Made by a program: the position numbers and the translations under genes. 7,597 bases of DNA, taken from NCBI GenBank assembly GCA_014523595.1, contig JAATVN010000166.1:1-7597 (forward strand). The letters run 5' to 3'. Source of the DNA: Nitrososphaerales archaeon TH5888. GTDB lineage: Archaea > Thermoproteota > Nitrososphaeria > Nitrososphaerales > Nitrososphaeraceae. The notes under the pieces are model-generated. The model was not told the origin of the DNA. It saw only the letters and a program-made list of their open reading frames with translations, and did not search any database. Shown in pieces: positions 1-6,204 of this stretch; within the stretch, counting starts at the first letter, position 1; every line of letters begins with the position of its first letter.

Positions 1-291
1 TTCCCACCACCCTTTCCATTGTCCGACACTGCCATAAGGTGACTCGTCAATGATAATGGAGACGAGGTGATTGAAAGTAGAGTTAATAATGTCAAAAGAA
101 CAAAGAAAAAATTCGGCCCTTTGTAAAGGTTCATATTTTATTCGTTTCTCAAGGTTATTTGAAAGTTTCTAAATGTTTATTTGGTTCAAAATCTGACGAA
201 AGATTAGTATTCCTTCTTGAGCAATCCTTGTAGAATGGAAAAAATGGTAGAATTTTGATAGAATTCTTTAAAGAGTATTAGAAGTTCTAAT
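1..291. other. Left-edge region with no supportable gene
   Basis: All six frames were read. The only open stretches are short. A minus-strand frame stays open from about position 168 to the left edge but has no usable start codon. A 27-residue plus-strand ORF at 89-172 has no recognisable features. A gene entering from the left on the minus strand cannot be excluded, because the frame runs off the edge. The right part of this stretch holds the promoter-like site of the ferritin remnant. Confidence 0.5.
266..273 (+). promoter_or_regulatory. TATA-like box upstream of the ferritin remnant
   Basis: CTTTAAAG is centred about 22 bp before the ATG at 292. This is close to the spacing expected for a leaderless archaeal transcript, and suggests the ATG at 292 was a real start before the gene decayed. 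Confidence 0.3.
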
Positions 292-725
292 ATGGACCCA
301 TCTGAAAAATCAGATCAGTCCTTCCGCCCACCATATTTTGAGCACAATTTTCAATATTATGAAAATAAGGAATCCATTTCAAAATATGTCAGATTGAGGA
401 TATTACCTAATTTTCTAGATCATAAAGGATGCAGCTTTTATCCTCAAACTGGACGAATAGTAAATGATACGAGCGTAACTCAAAAACAGTTACCAAACTT
501 ATTAACAATTTAGTAGAAGTTGATGAAAAAGAAAAAGATCGTTCTACATACTCTTTCTTACAATGGTTTGTAAGTGAACAAATAGAAGAAGAGATATTTT
601 GGAGGTATCTTAATCCTCTTTTAAAGATAAATTTGTCCTTCATCTCTCCGAGTTCATTACTTAATTTAATATCAGGAGATGTTTGCAATAGAAATCATAT
701 AATGCATTTTTGGCTCAGAAAGTAA
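292..725 (+). pseudogene. Ferritin-family gene remnant, frameshifted and internally deleted
   Basis: Ferritins store iron as a 24-subunit shell of four-helix bundles with a di-iron ferroxidase site. The frame starting at 468 and stopping at 723-725 carries a clear ferritin helix C/D signature: KTVTKLINNLVEV, then KDRSTYSFLQWFVSEQIEEE, where Q-W-x-V-x-E-Q-x-E-E-E is the family hallmark. That frame has a stop at 465-467 and no start codon before the signature. The preceding frame opens with ATG at 292 and contains degraded matches to helices A/B: an ISKYVRLR stretch, then DH and FY, then GRIVN. In intact ferritins these lie around the E-x-x-H ligand motif and the E-R-G-G-R turn. The E of E-x-x-H is gone and the helix B core reads PNFL. 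About 15-20 residues normally found between G-G-R and the Y-E-H-E region are missing where the frame changes. The two parts cannot make one protein without a frameshift, so I call it a decayed gene. Its stop lies 4 bp from the stop of the convergent glycosyltransferase. Confidence 0.72.
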
Positions 726-729
726 AAAT

Positions 730-1878
730 TCATTTATTTAGTAGTGCACTAACTGCGTTTAATTCCTCTTTGGAAATATCATCCCACTTAAGTTTTTTGC
801 TTGCTTCTTCTGCAGTGCTACCTAACTTCATTCGTTTAGTATCATTACTTAAGAGATCAATAATTGTACTAGTCATCTGATCCTTATCACCAATATTTAA
901 TTTAATGATTCCATCATTAACGAAGTCATATACCGATAAATTATAACATACAACTGGTAATCTGCAGGCCATAGCTTCGGTAAGTGTTATACCCCAGGAT
1001 TCCTGGTAGCTAGGATAGATAAATATCTTTGACGATTTAAGGAACGCAATTTTCTCTATGTCAGGAACATATCCGGTTAATAATATGTTTTTGTCTAATT
1101 GCTTTCTAGTAATTGCGCCTTGAAGACTGCTGAACTCTTCTCCCTGACCAATAATCACTAGTCTGCTTTCAGGAAAATATTTCAATACTTTCTCCCAAAT
1201 ATCGAGTAAATCGTAAACGCCTTTTGTCTTGACCAACCTGGCACAAAAAGAAGCTTCGTATTCCTTTGCATTGACTTTTACTGAATTAATTAATTCGTGC
1301 TCCACTCCATTTCTCATAATAGTAATTCTATTGGGCTCAAATCCTTCGCGTATCAAAAACTCTTTTGTTTCACTGTTAATTGCAAAAATAATATCTGCTG
1401 ATCTCTTGCACAAAAAAAGTCCTAACTTTTCGTACAATAACATTAAATTTCCACGTAAGCCTGCATTATCTGATCCATAAGGTTCCAATACACCATGGTT
1501 ATAAACGACTAATTTGGACTTGTACCTTCTGCGTAGCATGACGGCCGGAAGCACATCATATAAAAAATGCGATGCAGTTATTATTAAATCAGGTCCATCT
1601 TTGGGCCGAATAAATACACTTCTAATAATGCGAGTAATATAAGAAATCGTAAGTTTAAGTAAGCTTTTAATTTCTTCATCATCTTCTGCTGAAGTGAAAT
1701 AAAATAAATCAACATCGGGTAACATCTCCTTTGTTGCTTGATAAGATAGCTTTGGCGTAAGAAGAGAGATCTTGTGTTGTAAGCTCCAATCCTTTAGTAC
1801 ACGTAACATATGGTACTCTCCTCCAGTTACCAGGTTTTTTGAGTACCAACCATTAACTAGAACTAAAAAATTAGCCAT
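730..1878 (-). CDS. GT4-family (GT-B fold) glycosyltransferase
   Basis: Predicted retaining glycosyltransferase that transfers a sugar from a nucleotide-sugar donor, probably at the cytoplasmic face of the membrane during synthesis of surface glycans or glycolipids. The 382-residue length is typical of GT4. The N-terminal domain has a glycine loop (T-G-G-E-Y-H, residues 18-23) and a Y-N-H-G-V strand end (126-130). The C-terminal Rossmann domain begins near ARLVKTKGV (213-221), the usual R-L-x-x-x-K-G donor-site region. It carries the E-x7-E motif in ESWGITLTEAMA (E293 and E301), which in GT4 enzymes contacts the donor. No signal peptide or membrane helix is seen. A longer reading would begin at a TTG at 1896, but the ATG at 1878 is preferred: MANFLVLVNGW begins at the expected first beta strand, and a TATA-like box fits a roughly 10-nt leader. 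The acceptor and sugar cannot be told. It converges on the ferritin remnant and is about 280 bp from the next possible ORF, so it is probably monocistronic. Confidence 0.95.
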   Translation of the reverse strand: MANFLVLVNGWYSKNLVTGGEYHMLRVLKDWSLQHKISLLTPKLSYQATKEMLPDVDLFYFTSAEDDEEIKSLLKLTISYITRIIRSVFIRPKDGPDLIITASHFLYDVLPAVMLRRRYKSKLVVYNHGVLEPYGSDNAGLRGNLMLLYEKLGLFLCKRSADIIFAINSETKEFLIREGFEPNRITIMRNGVEHELINSVKVNAKEYEASFCARLVKTKGVYDLLDIWEKVLKYFPESRLVIIGQGEEFSSLQGAITRKQLDKNILLTGYVPDIEKIAFLKSSKIFIYPSYQESWGITLTEAMACRLPVVCYNLSVYDFVNDGIIKLNIGDKDQMTSTIIDLLSNDTKRMKLGSTAEEASKKLKWDDISKEELNAVSALLNK

Positions 1879-1908
1879 CAACTCGTTTGCACACAATTGC
1901 CATAAAAC

Positions 1909-1920
1909 CTTTATTTAAAG
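1909..1920 (-). promoter_or_regulatory. TATA-like box for the glycosyltransferase
   Basis: Read on the minus strand, CTTTAAATAAAG is centred about 36 bp upstream of the ATG at 1878. A start site about 26 bp downstream would leave a leader of roughly 10 nt, which supports that ATG over the upstream TTG. Confidence 0.45.
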
Positions 1921-2461
1921 ACAAATATGTTCATCGCTAATTTTTTGACTAGAGCGACTATATTTTAGGATCTGACATTGACGTGGCGATCTTTATACTT
2001 CTTATACGAGATGAGAGGAGATTAAAGCTTGAACACGTAAGCATGAAATTGATATGTTTTAGTGGAGTATTGTCAAGCCAGTACAGCATCAGTTATCTAA
2101 TGTAATGTGATTTAAAAATAAAACTAATAGCCAAGTTAAAATTACAGAAAGAAGCATTTATAGCTTGGATATTATGCCTAATACTTTGAGTCCAATTTTA
2201 GTATCAATATCAGAGTAGAAACCACTGACCTGTAACGGTATAGAATTCCAGTATTCGGATGCATCTGTATCCTCTTTTAGAGACAATTTTGTTCCGAATC
2301 CCTCCGGGCCCATGTCAATCTTTTCCAATTAAATCGATTGATTCTAGACAATACCCAATGCTACCAGTGGCAATCGGACCCTAAAATTCTACACTATTCA
2401 CACCGCATGGGCACCTCTTTTAGTTCTGTTATTGGCTTTGGCAGCTTAGAGCGTGGGTTGT
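1921..2461. other. Long intergenic region, mostly empty
   Basis: Between the glycosyltransferase promoter and the surface-protein stop there is about 540 bp with no long open frame. The only stretch with protein-like character is the 51-residue minus-strand ORF listed separately. A tRNA-end-like string at 2296-2312 has no matching 5' half, so there is no tRNA gene. No insertion sequence ends or long repeats were found. Confidence 0.5.
2158..2313 (-). CDS. Possible 51-residue small protein, unknown
   Basis: Small ORF starting at ATG 2313 (or an in-frame TTG 15 bp upstream, just after a stop) and ending with TAA. The protein begins MGPEGFGTKLSLKEDTDASE and ends KIGLKVLGIISKL. Composition is balanced, with charged, aromatic and aliphatic residues alternating as in real proteins. 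Low-complexity Lys/Asn/Ile runs, common in random AT-rich ORFs, are absent. The start region is unusually GC-rich for a spacer. It has no signal peptide, membrane helix or motif I recognise. It could be a true small gene, the C-terminal relic of a decayed gene, or chance. A weak TATA-like ATTTAATT lies about 19 bp upstream, closer than ideal. Confidence 0.33.
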   Translation of the reverse strand: MGPEGFGTKLSLKEDTDASEYWNSIPLQVSGFYSDIDTKIGLKVLGIISKL

Positions 2462-4510
2462 CTAGTCTGTCTCATTAGAAGGTTGAGCAGTAGTAGTATT
2501 AGACATAGTACTTTGATTAGAAGGTAGAGAAGTAGTATTAGACAGAGTACTTTGGCTTTCACTTCCATTTTCGTTTTCAGGAGCGGATGTGGCATTATTA
2601 TTTGTTACAGGATTCACAGTTATGGAGACCTTGGCAGTATTGCTAGTTGAACTTTCATCGCTAGTAGTAAATGTAAAGCTATCTGATCCTGTATACCCAT
2701 TGATTGGGTTGTAAACAACCGATCCAGTATCTTCATCAAAGGGGCTTAGTGACCCATGATTGGGCGTAGTTCCTACCGAATACGTTAAGCTATCACCATC
2801 CTTATCAGTAGCATCAAGGGTTATGGGTACAGATGTATCAGTGTTTGTCGTAACTTCCTGTGATTTTGCAACCGGCGGGCTATTAATATGTGTTACAGGA
2901 TTGACAGTTATGGAGACTTTGGCAGTATTGCTAGTTGAACTTTCATCATTAGCAGTAAATGTAAAGCTATCTGATCCTGCATATCCATCGATTGGGTTGT
3001 AAACAACCGATCCAGTATCTTCATCAAAGGGGCTTAGTGACCCATGATTGGGCGTAGTGCCTACCGAATAGGTTAAGCTATCATCTTCCTTATCAGTAGC
3101 ATCAAGGGTTATGGGTACAGATGTATCTCTGTCTGTGGTAACCCTCTGTGATTTTGCAACCGGCGGAGTGTTTACTGCAGATTCTGTAACCGGCGGACTG
3201 CTTTCTGCATTTACTGTTACTGTCGTAATAGCAGTTGACTCTAAATCTCCGGCGCCAATCGCGGTTAATTCGAAACTAAGCGTAGTGCTATTTCCAACAT
3301 CTTTGAATTGATCGTAGGTAGGAGCATCAAAAGTGGCCTTTGCCTTTCCAGAGTTTTTGATCTCTACTTTAGGACTTCCATCAATTTGCTTCCATTTGAC
3401 GCTGGGGGGATTATCAGCATAAAAAGAGTCGCTACCATCTAACATCACACCTTTTTCTCCCGCTTCAACACTCTGAGGGGAACCTGCGTTTGCAATTGGT
3501 GGGGGACAACCGATATTGTCCATGATTGCGAGTGTTGTTATAGCAAAATCATTAAGATCAGTTAGACTCAGACTTCCGATCATATTCTGAACTTCGATTT
3601 CACTCATAAATGAATTGAGCGAATAACACGAGTTGGCATCGTTAGATGTCGATGTGTCGGATAAATCTTCTACTACTTGGTGAAGTGGAGGATCCAATTT
3701 GAGGGCCGGGTAAATACTGTTTACTTGGGTGATCAATCCTTGGGTGGCGTCAACTGGTGATTGTGTGTTCCACATAAAACTAGGGGGACTGGGATCCTTA
3801 TTTTCAGAAGTATCAACGGCTCTCACTTGAAAGTCATGACTGCCTGGATCGCGCACCCCCGTATAGGTACAAATGTTAATTTTTTCACCGAATAAGTCTG
3901 ACGATGTATGAGCTGACTTCCACGCTCCACTGTCTAATCGGCATTCATAGTGGCTTATCCCTACCAAGTCGGTACCGTTAAAGTCAAAATTAATATCAAC
4001 AGACGGAGTCGTATCACCAGAGGTTATTGAACCCAACCAACCAACCGTTACGTTCCCTAGCATGGTTTCAGGAGGAGTGGTATCTCTAACAGTAATGACA
4101 AATTCATTCTTCCCAATGTTACCAGCCACGTCGTTTGCAGTACATTCCACTCTTGTCTGACCGAGAGCAAACATGGTGCCTGATTTCGGATTACAAACTG
4201 TAGCGAGATTTCCGTCGACACTGTCTGTCGCATTGGCCTCATAATTTACTATTCTGCCCTCAGGGCCGGTTGCTTCGGCGATGATGTCCTCAGGCACGGA
4301 TACAATAGGTGGGGTGGTATCAATTGGTGAAGTCGTAGCCTCGACGCTTTCCAAAAATGATTTGGTATCTACGGACGATTTTGTAGTTGGTATGGTCACT
4401 ATTACGGAGTCCACATGAACAGTAGGAAATAATACAGACGGAGCTAGAAACACGACAATGCTATAAGCAATAGACAAGACCGCGATAGTAGAAAATAGCT
4501 CTAAATTCAT
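2462..4510 (-). CDS. Exported multi-domain adhesin-like protein (HYR, Ig-like, PKD/REJ-like, two cadherin-like domains)
   Basis: A 682-residue protein likely exposed on or released from the cell surface, acting in adhesion or matrix structure. Residues 1-30 are a hydrophobic signal peptide or uncleaved anchor without positive n-region charge. Residues 65-142 form an HYR domain (DTTPPIVSVPEDI, then ATDSVDGN, C-N-P-x-S-G-x-x-F, and VECTANDVAGN). About 148-248 is an Ig-like module (YECRLDSGAWKSA, then FQVRAVDTSENKDPSPPSF). About 250-335 is a helical, non-repetitive linker with two cysteines. About 336-434 is PKD/REJ-like (PPPIANAGSPQSVEAGEKG, LDGSDS). About 447-538 and 543-634 are two nearly identical cadherin-like domains (PPVAKSQ, LDATDKxxDSLTYS, GYxGSDSFTFT). 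The tail is rich in Ser, Thr and Asn with several N-x-S/T sequons. No C-terminal helix, PGF-CTERM or LPXTG motif is present, so it is either secreted or held by its N-terminus. The ATG at 4510 is chosen over a TTG at 4516 because a GGAGGTG Shine-Dalgarno sits 9 bp upstream of the ATG. Confidence 0.93.
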   Translation of the reverse strand: MNLELFSTIAVLSIAYSIVVFLAPSVLFPTVHVDSVIVTIPTTKSSVDTKSFLESVEATTSPIDTTPPIVSVPEDIIAEATGPEGRIVNYEANATDSVDGNLATVCNPKSGTMFALGQTRVECTANDVAGNIGKNEFVITVRDTTPPETMLGNVTVGWLGSITSGDTTPSVDINFDFNGTDLVGISHYECRLDSGAWKSAHTSSDLFGEKINICTYTGVRDPGSHDFQVRAVDTSENKDPSPPSFMWNTQSPVDATQGLITQVNSIYPALKLDPPLHQVVEDLSDTSTSNDANSCYSLNSFMSEIEVQNMIGSLSLTDLNDFAITTLAIMDNIGCPPPIANAGSPQSVEAGEKGVMLDGSDSFYADNPPSVKWKQIDGSPKVEIKNSGKAKATFDAPTYDQFKDVGNSTTLSFELTAIGAGDLESTAITTVTVNAESSPPVTESAVNTPPVAKSQRVTTDRDTSVPITLDATDKEDDSLTYSVGTTPNHGSLSPFDEDTGSVVYNPIDGYAGSDSFTFTANDESSTSNTAKVSITVNPVTHINSPPVAKSQEVTTNTDTSVPITLDATDKDGDSLTYSVGTTPNHGSLSPFDEDTGSVVYNPINGYTGSDSFTFTTSDESSTSNTAKVSITVNPVTNNNATSAPENENGSESQSTLSNTTSLPSNQSTMSNTTTAQPSNETD
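2474..2554. repeat. Short tandem repeat in the Ser/Thr/Asn-rich tail
   Basis: Two adjacent copies of about 42 and 39 bp (2474-2515 and 2516-2554) share ATTAGAAGGT near one end and AGTACTTTG at the other. On the minus strand they encode variants of S-T-(L/M)-S-N-T-T followed by P-S-N-(Q/E), each with N-glycosylation sequons. This is probably slippage in a low-complexity stalk. Confidence 0.6.
2603..2879 (-). repeat. Cadherin-like domain repeat, second copy in the protein
   Basis: This copy is offset by exactly 288 bp (96 codons) from the copy at 2891-3167. A 68-bp stretch is base-identical between 2703-2770 and 2991-3058. The encoded domains differ at about nine positions, such as DKEDDS versus DKDGDS. 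Near-identity at DNA level points to a recent in-frame duplication or gene conversion. Confidence 0.9.
2891..3167 (-). repeat. Cadherin-like domain repeat, first copy in the protein
   Basis: This is the partner of the copy at 2603-2879. A partial echo of its domain-junction sequence (ACCGGCGGA) also occurs near 3190-3198, where the protein reads SSPPVTES before the next PPVAKS. The junction itself may therefore have been copied more than once. Confidence 0.9.
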
Positions 4511-4518
4511 TGACAAAG

Positions 4519-4525
4519 CACCTCC
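4519..4525 (-). promoter_or_regulatory. Shine-Dalgarno sequence for the adhesin-like protein
   Basis: GGAGGTG on the minus strand lies 9 bp before the ATG at 4510, a good match to the 3' end of archaeal 16S rRNA. It decides the start in favour of the ATG over the TTG at 4516, which would be too close. It stands out because the other genes here have TATA-like boxes too close for a leader with a ribosome binding site. Confidence 0.6.
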
Positions 4526-4924
4526 GCCTCAGAGGCTCTAAAGTTGAAATTTAACATACAATCATGAGGTACTCATAGGCCTATTTAGGTAATTTGGGAG
4601 AATTATCTATTAACGACTTTAAAAGAAATCATAAGTTTGATGAAGCTTTATTCATCTACCCTTTGATATTGTTTACTACTGTATTCTTTTGATCGATAAT
4701 GCAGCTACAATATTTTTAACCAGATGTCTTTCAACAGTAGTGAACTTAGGCATATACTAACTGAACTTTTTACTCAAATAAACATTATCGTGAATAATGA
4801 TTGTATTCTCCTGTAAAAATAGGAGAGGAGACTTGAACTAATTATTGCGCTTAAGATTTAGACTTAATCACATAGCAGAAGATAAATTAAAGTCTCTGTA
4901 GCAATAGCGATCTGAATCAAAGAA
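4526..4924. other. Divergent intergenic region
   Basis: This spacer of about 400 bp separates the minus-strand surface protein from the plus-strand unknown gene and should hold both promoters. For the minus gene, CCTAAATAGG (4578-4587) and GTTAAATTTC (4546-4555) are possible TATA boxes. For the plus gene see the separate entry. A short hairpin (TCTCCT at 4807-4812 with AGGAGA at 4821-4826, 8-nt loop) is present. A 30-residue plus-strand ORF (4724-4816, MSFNSSELRHILTELF...) looks moderately protein-like but has no promoter at the right distance, so it is not called as a gene. Confidence 0.45.
4880..4891 (+). promoter_or_regulatory. TATA-like box for the 186-residue gene
   Basis: The stretch AGATAAATTAAA is centred about 39 bp upstream of the ATG at 4925. 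A start site 26 bp further on leaves a leader of roughly 13 nt. No Shine-Dalgarno is visible in that leader. Confidence 0.4.
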
Positions 4925-5485
4925 ATGAATCCTAGTAAAAAAGAAACATACAAAATATTGGAAAGATTCACAAGCCAAAAAGGTGGAATATTATTTATTC
5001 TCCACAAGTCCTTCAGTAGCGATAGTAAACCACCTGAAGAACAAAGCTCAGTAGTTAGAGATGACGAAAGGAAATCGGCGGTATTTGAAATTAACCTTGG
5101 CACTGCGGCTGGGCTGTCTATGCTATGTGAATGTGAGAAGGCTTTGGCAGATCAAGTGATGTCTTTAGATTTTCTCGACAGTGGCATTGAAGGTGATGTG
5201 ATATGGTTTGGTGGTATGCTGGATAAGAGCGGATCTGAATATATTGGTTCTACATACGACGATGGACTTAAAAGTGCACCTGTGGAACAAAGTGAGTTAG
5301 TTCATAGGGTTAATCAAGCGATCGATAAATGTCTTGAATATGTGCTAAAGTCGGTAGAACCAGACAAGAAGGTCTATGTTGACGCTTCCGATAGAATGAG
5401 CGGATATGTTAAATTAACCAGGATTGGTGAGCATATTCGAGAAAAATATCCTGATTTATTCAGAGATAATACTAAATCTGAGTAA
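4925..5485 (+). CDS. Hypothetical protein, 186 residues, soluble
   Basis: I do not recognise the family. The protein starts MNPSKKETYKILERF, has a beta strand-like GGILFILHKSF (residues 20-30), then a charged linker. A hydrophobic core follows (AVFEINLGTAAGLSMLCECE, 52-71) with a C-x-C pair at 68/70. Next come an aromatic strand EGDVIWFGGML (89-99), a helical stretch with one Cys (VNQAIDKCLEYVLKSV) and a charged C-terminus (RIGEHIREKYPDLFRDN). No signal peptide or membrane helix is present. The sequence reads as a compact alpha/beta cytoplasmic protein and the frame has normal composition throughout, so it is very probably a real gene. It is divergent from the surface protein and about 180 bp from the next possible ORF. 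No function is assigned. Confidence 0.82.
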   Translation: MNPSKKETYKILERFTSQKGGILFILHKSFSSDSKPPEEQSSVVRDDERKSAVFEINLGTAAGLSMLCECEKALADQVMSLDFLDSGIEGDVIWFGGMLDKSGSEYIGSTYDDGLKSAPVEQSELVHRVNQAIDKCLEYVLKSVEPDKKVYVDASDRMSGYVKLTRIGEHIREKYPDLFRDNTKSE

Positions 5486-5663
5486 GGAATGTTGGCTCTC
5501 TGGTTGTTCACTCATATGATGAATTACTACTTCAAGGATTGATGAATTATCGAGTTAAGCTATTTCTTTTGCCATAACACGCTGTACAGAGAAAGCTTAG
5601 CTTAAAAGCATGATCTTAGTAAAAAATAACGTAATGAAGGATTAAACCATCAGATTTTTTCTG
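5486..5663. other. Intergenic region with hairpin at its end
   Basis: This stretch downstream of the 186-residue gene contains no convincing ORF. The longest, starting at 5489, is 17 codons. A short direct repeat TGATGAATTA occurs at 5517-5526 and 5540-5549. The A-rich TAAAAAATAACG near 5621-5632 could serve as a TATA box for the following small ORF. Confidence 0.4.
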
Positions 5664-5681
5664 ATGAAAAAATTTTTTTCC
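5648..5681 (+). terminator. Stem-loop followed by T-tract; terminator or leader structure
   Basis: CATCAGA (5648-5654) pairs perfectly with TCTGATG (5660-5666) around a five-T loop, followed by six A and seven T. Its position about 160 bp after the 186-residue gene fits a T-rich transcription terminator. A CCATC at 5680-5684 can pair with the same GATG arm, giving an alternative hairpin that also pairs the A and T runs. The candidate start codon of the next small ORF (5664-5666) lies inside the 3' arm, so a role in controlling that ORF is equally possible. Confidence 0.4.
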
Positions 5682-5798
5682 ATCAAAACACATAATATTC
5701 AAGCGAATCCCTCCGGACATGATAAAATAGCACCACCACCTGCTTGTCATGAGTGCAAAAGTCTAGACAACATAAACTATTTTCGGCACTTACCATAA
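5664..5798 (+). CDS. Possible 44-residue CxxC small protein
   Basis: The small ORF from ATG 5664 encodes MKKFFSIKTHNIQANPSG, followed by a Pro-rich PPP and CHECKSLDNINYFRHLP. Cys28-x2-Cys31 and His42 could bind a metal. The layout resembles the first part of a zinc finger, but without a second downstream His. A basic start, Pro before the CxxC and lack of low complexity favour coding. Against it, the minus strand of the same stretch also has a 37-residue open frame (5683-5796), the ORF is short, and the promoter assignment is weak. Its start codon is buried in the hairpin described separately. I do not recognise a family. Confidence 0.35.
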   Translation: MKKFFSIKTHNIQANPSGHDKIAPPPACHECKSLDNINYFRHLP

Positions 5799-5812
5799 CA
5801 TTGATTGCACTT

Positions 5813-5826
5813 AGATAAATATAATG
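5813..5826 (+). promoter_or_regulatory. TATA-like box for the small secreted Cys protein
   Basis: AGATAAATATAATG is centred near 5819. A start site about 26 bp downstream (near 5845) falls just before the in-frame CTG at 5854, and well before the TTG at 5881 and the ATG at 5896. This fits initiation at, or an ancestral start at, 5854. Confidence 0.4.
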
Positions 5827-5880
5827 TTACACATAATAGGATAGGTCTAATCACTGAAAATAAACTCGACTAGTTTCCAA

Positions 5881-6129
5881 TTGATCTATCTTACCATGAG
5901 CATCAACATGCTTATCTTTCCAAATTTTGAAACAACCGATTATGCCAACGCTCAATTTAGCGGAAATATGACTTCAAAGTGCAGTTCGGCAGGAGACTGT
6001 GTTACTGTAATATGTATTGATGATCAACCTTGTGAAACAATTAAGTCAAATTCAACCAATGGCACAGAACTTCGTGATTTCTTGGAAAATAAAACTAAAG
6101 TTACCTTAATTCCTCAAGAAATAGTTTGA
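5881..6129 (+). CDS. Small secreted protein with four cysteines, unknown function
   Basis: Predicted exported protein. It has a hydrophobic leader ending D-Y-A-N-A-Q, a good signal peptidase site, then a mature domain of about 60 residues: FSGNMTSKC, SSAGDCVTVIC and IDDQPCETI hold the four cysteines, likely two disulfides. Several N-x-S/T sequons follow (NST, NGT, NKT). From memory, such A-N-A-Q-F-S-G-N-M proteins recur in Nitrososphaerales, with unknown role. The start is uncertain. ATG 5896 gives a leader too short for a signal peptide. TTG 5881 gives 25-26 residues but no basic n-region. Reading back to CTG 5854 gives (L/M)KINSTSFQLIYLTMSINM, an ideal leader with a Lys at position 2, matched to the TATA box. 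TTG 5881 is recorded as a compromise. Confidence 0.72.
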   Translation: MIYLTMSINMLIFPNFETTDYANAQFSGNMTSKCSSAGDCVTVICIDDQPCETIKSNSTNGTELRDFLENKTKVTLIPQEIV

Positions 6130-6204
6130 TATCATACTAAACAGCAATATTTCGCAAGTCAGACATGAAAGCGTTAAAAGGAATTTTTTCCTCTAATATA
6201 ATGA
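6130..6204. other. Short spacer with possible TATA-like site
   Basis: GCGTTAAAAGG (6171-6181) is centred about 28 bp before the GTG at 6205 and could be the promoter of the membrane protein with no leader. AGGAA (6179-6183) and TTCCT (6188-6192) can form a small hairpin. The ATG at 6201 is out of frame with the gene and reaches a stop after nine codons. Confidence 0.3.

Noticed and set aside
1..168. Minus-strand frame open to the left edge, containing ESPYGSVGQWKGWW.
   Set aside because: No ATG, GTG or TTG start in the visible part and no recognisable motif; cannot be judged without sequence to the left.
407..688. A 93-codon minus-strand frame across the ferritin remnant.
   Set aside because: The plus strand carries the recognisable ferritin signature; the minus frame has Ser/Phe/Leu-rich antisense composition.
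1229..1480. Open frame of 83 codons on the plus strand.
   Set aside because: Lies wholly inside the well-supported glycosyltransferase on the other strand and has no domain character.
2760..3311. Two plus-strand open frames opposite the cadherin-like repeats.
   Set aside because: They are antisense shadows; their mutual similarity only mirrors the repeat in the real minus-strand gene.
4724..4816. Possible 30-residue small ORF MSFNSSELRHILTELF... in the divergent spacer.
   Set aside because: Too short, no promoter at a suitable distance, and the stop is followed by further stops without a longer relic.
2295..5716. A 13-bp direct repeat CGAATCCCTCCGG at 2295-2307 and 5704-5716, resembling the T-arm/acceptor 3' end of a tRNA, as att sites of an integrated element of about 3.4 kb.
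   Set aside because: Neither copy has a matching tRNA 5' half, and the first has an extra base in the T-loop. No integrase lies between them. Both copies fall inside candidate small ORFs. A 13-bp match is within what chance gives in 7.6 kb.
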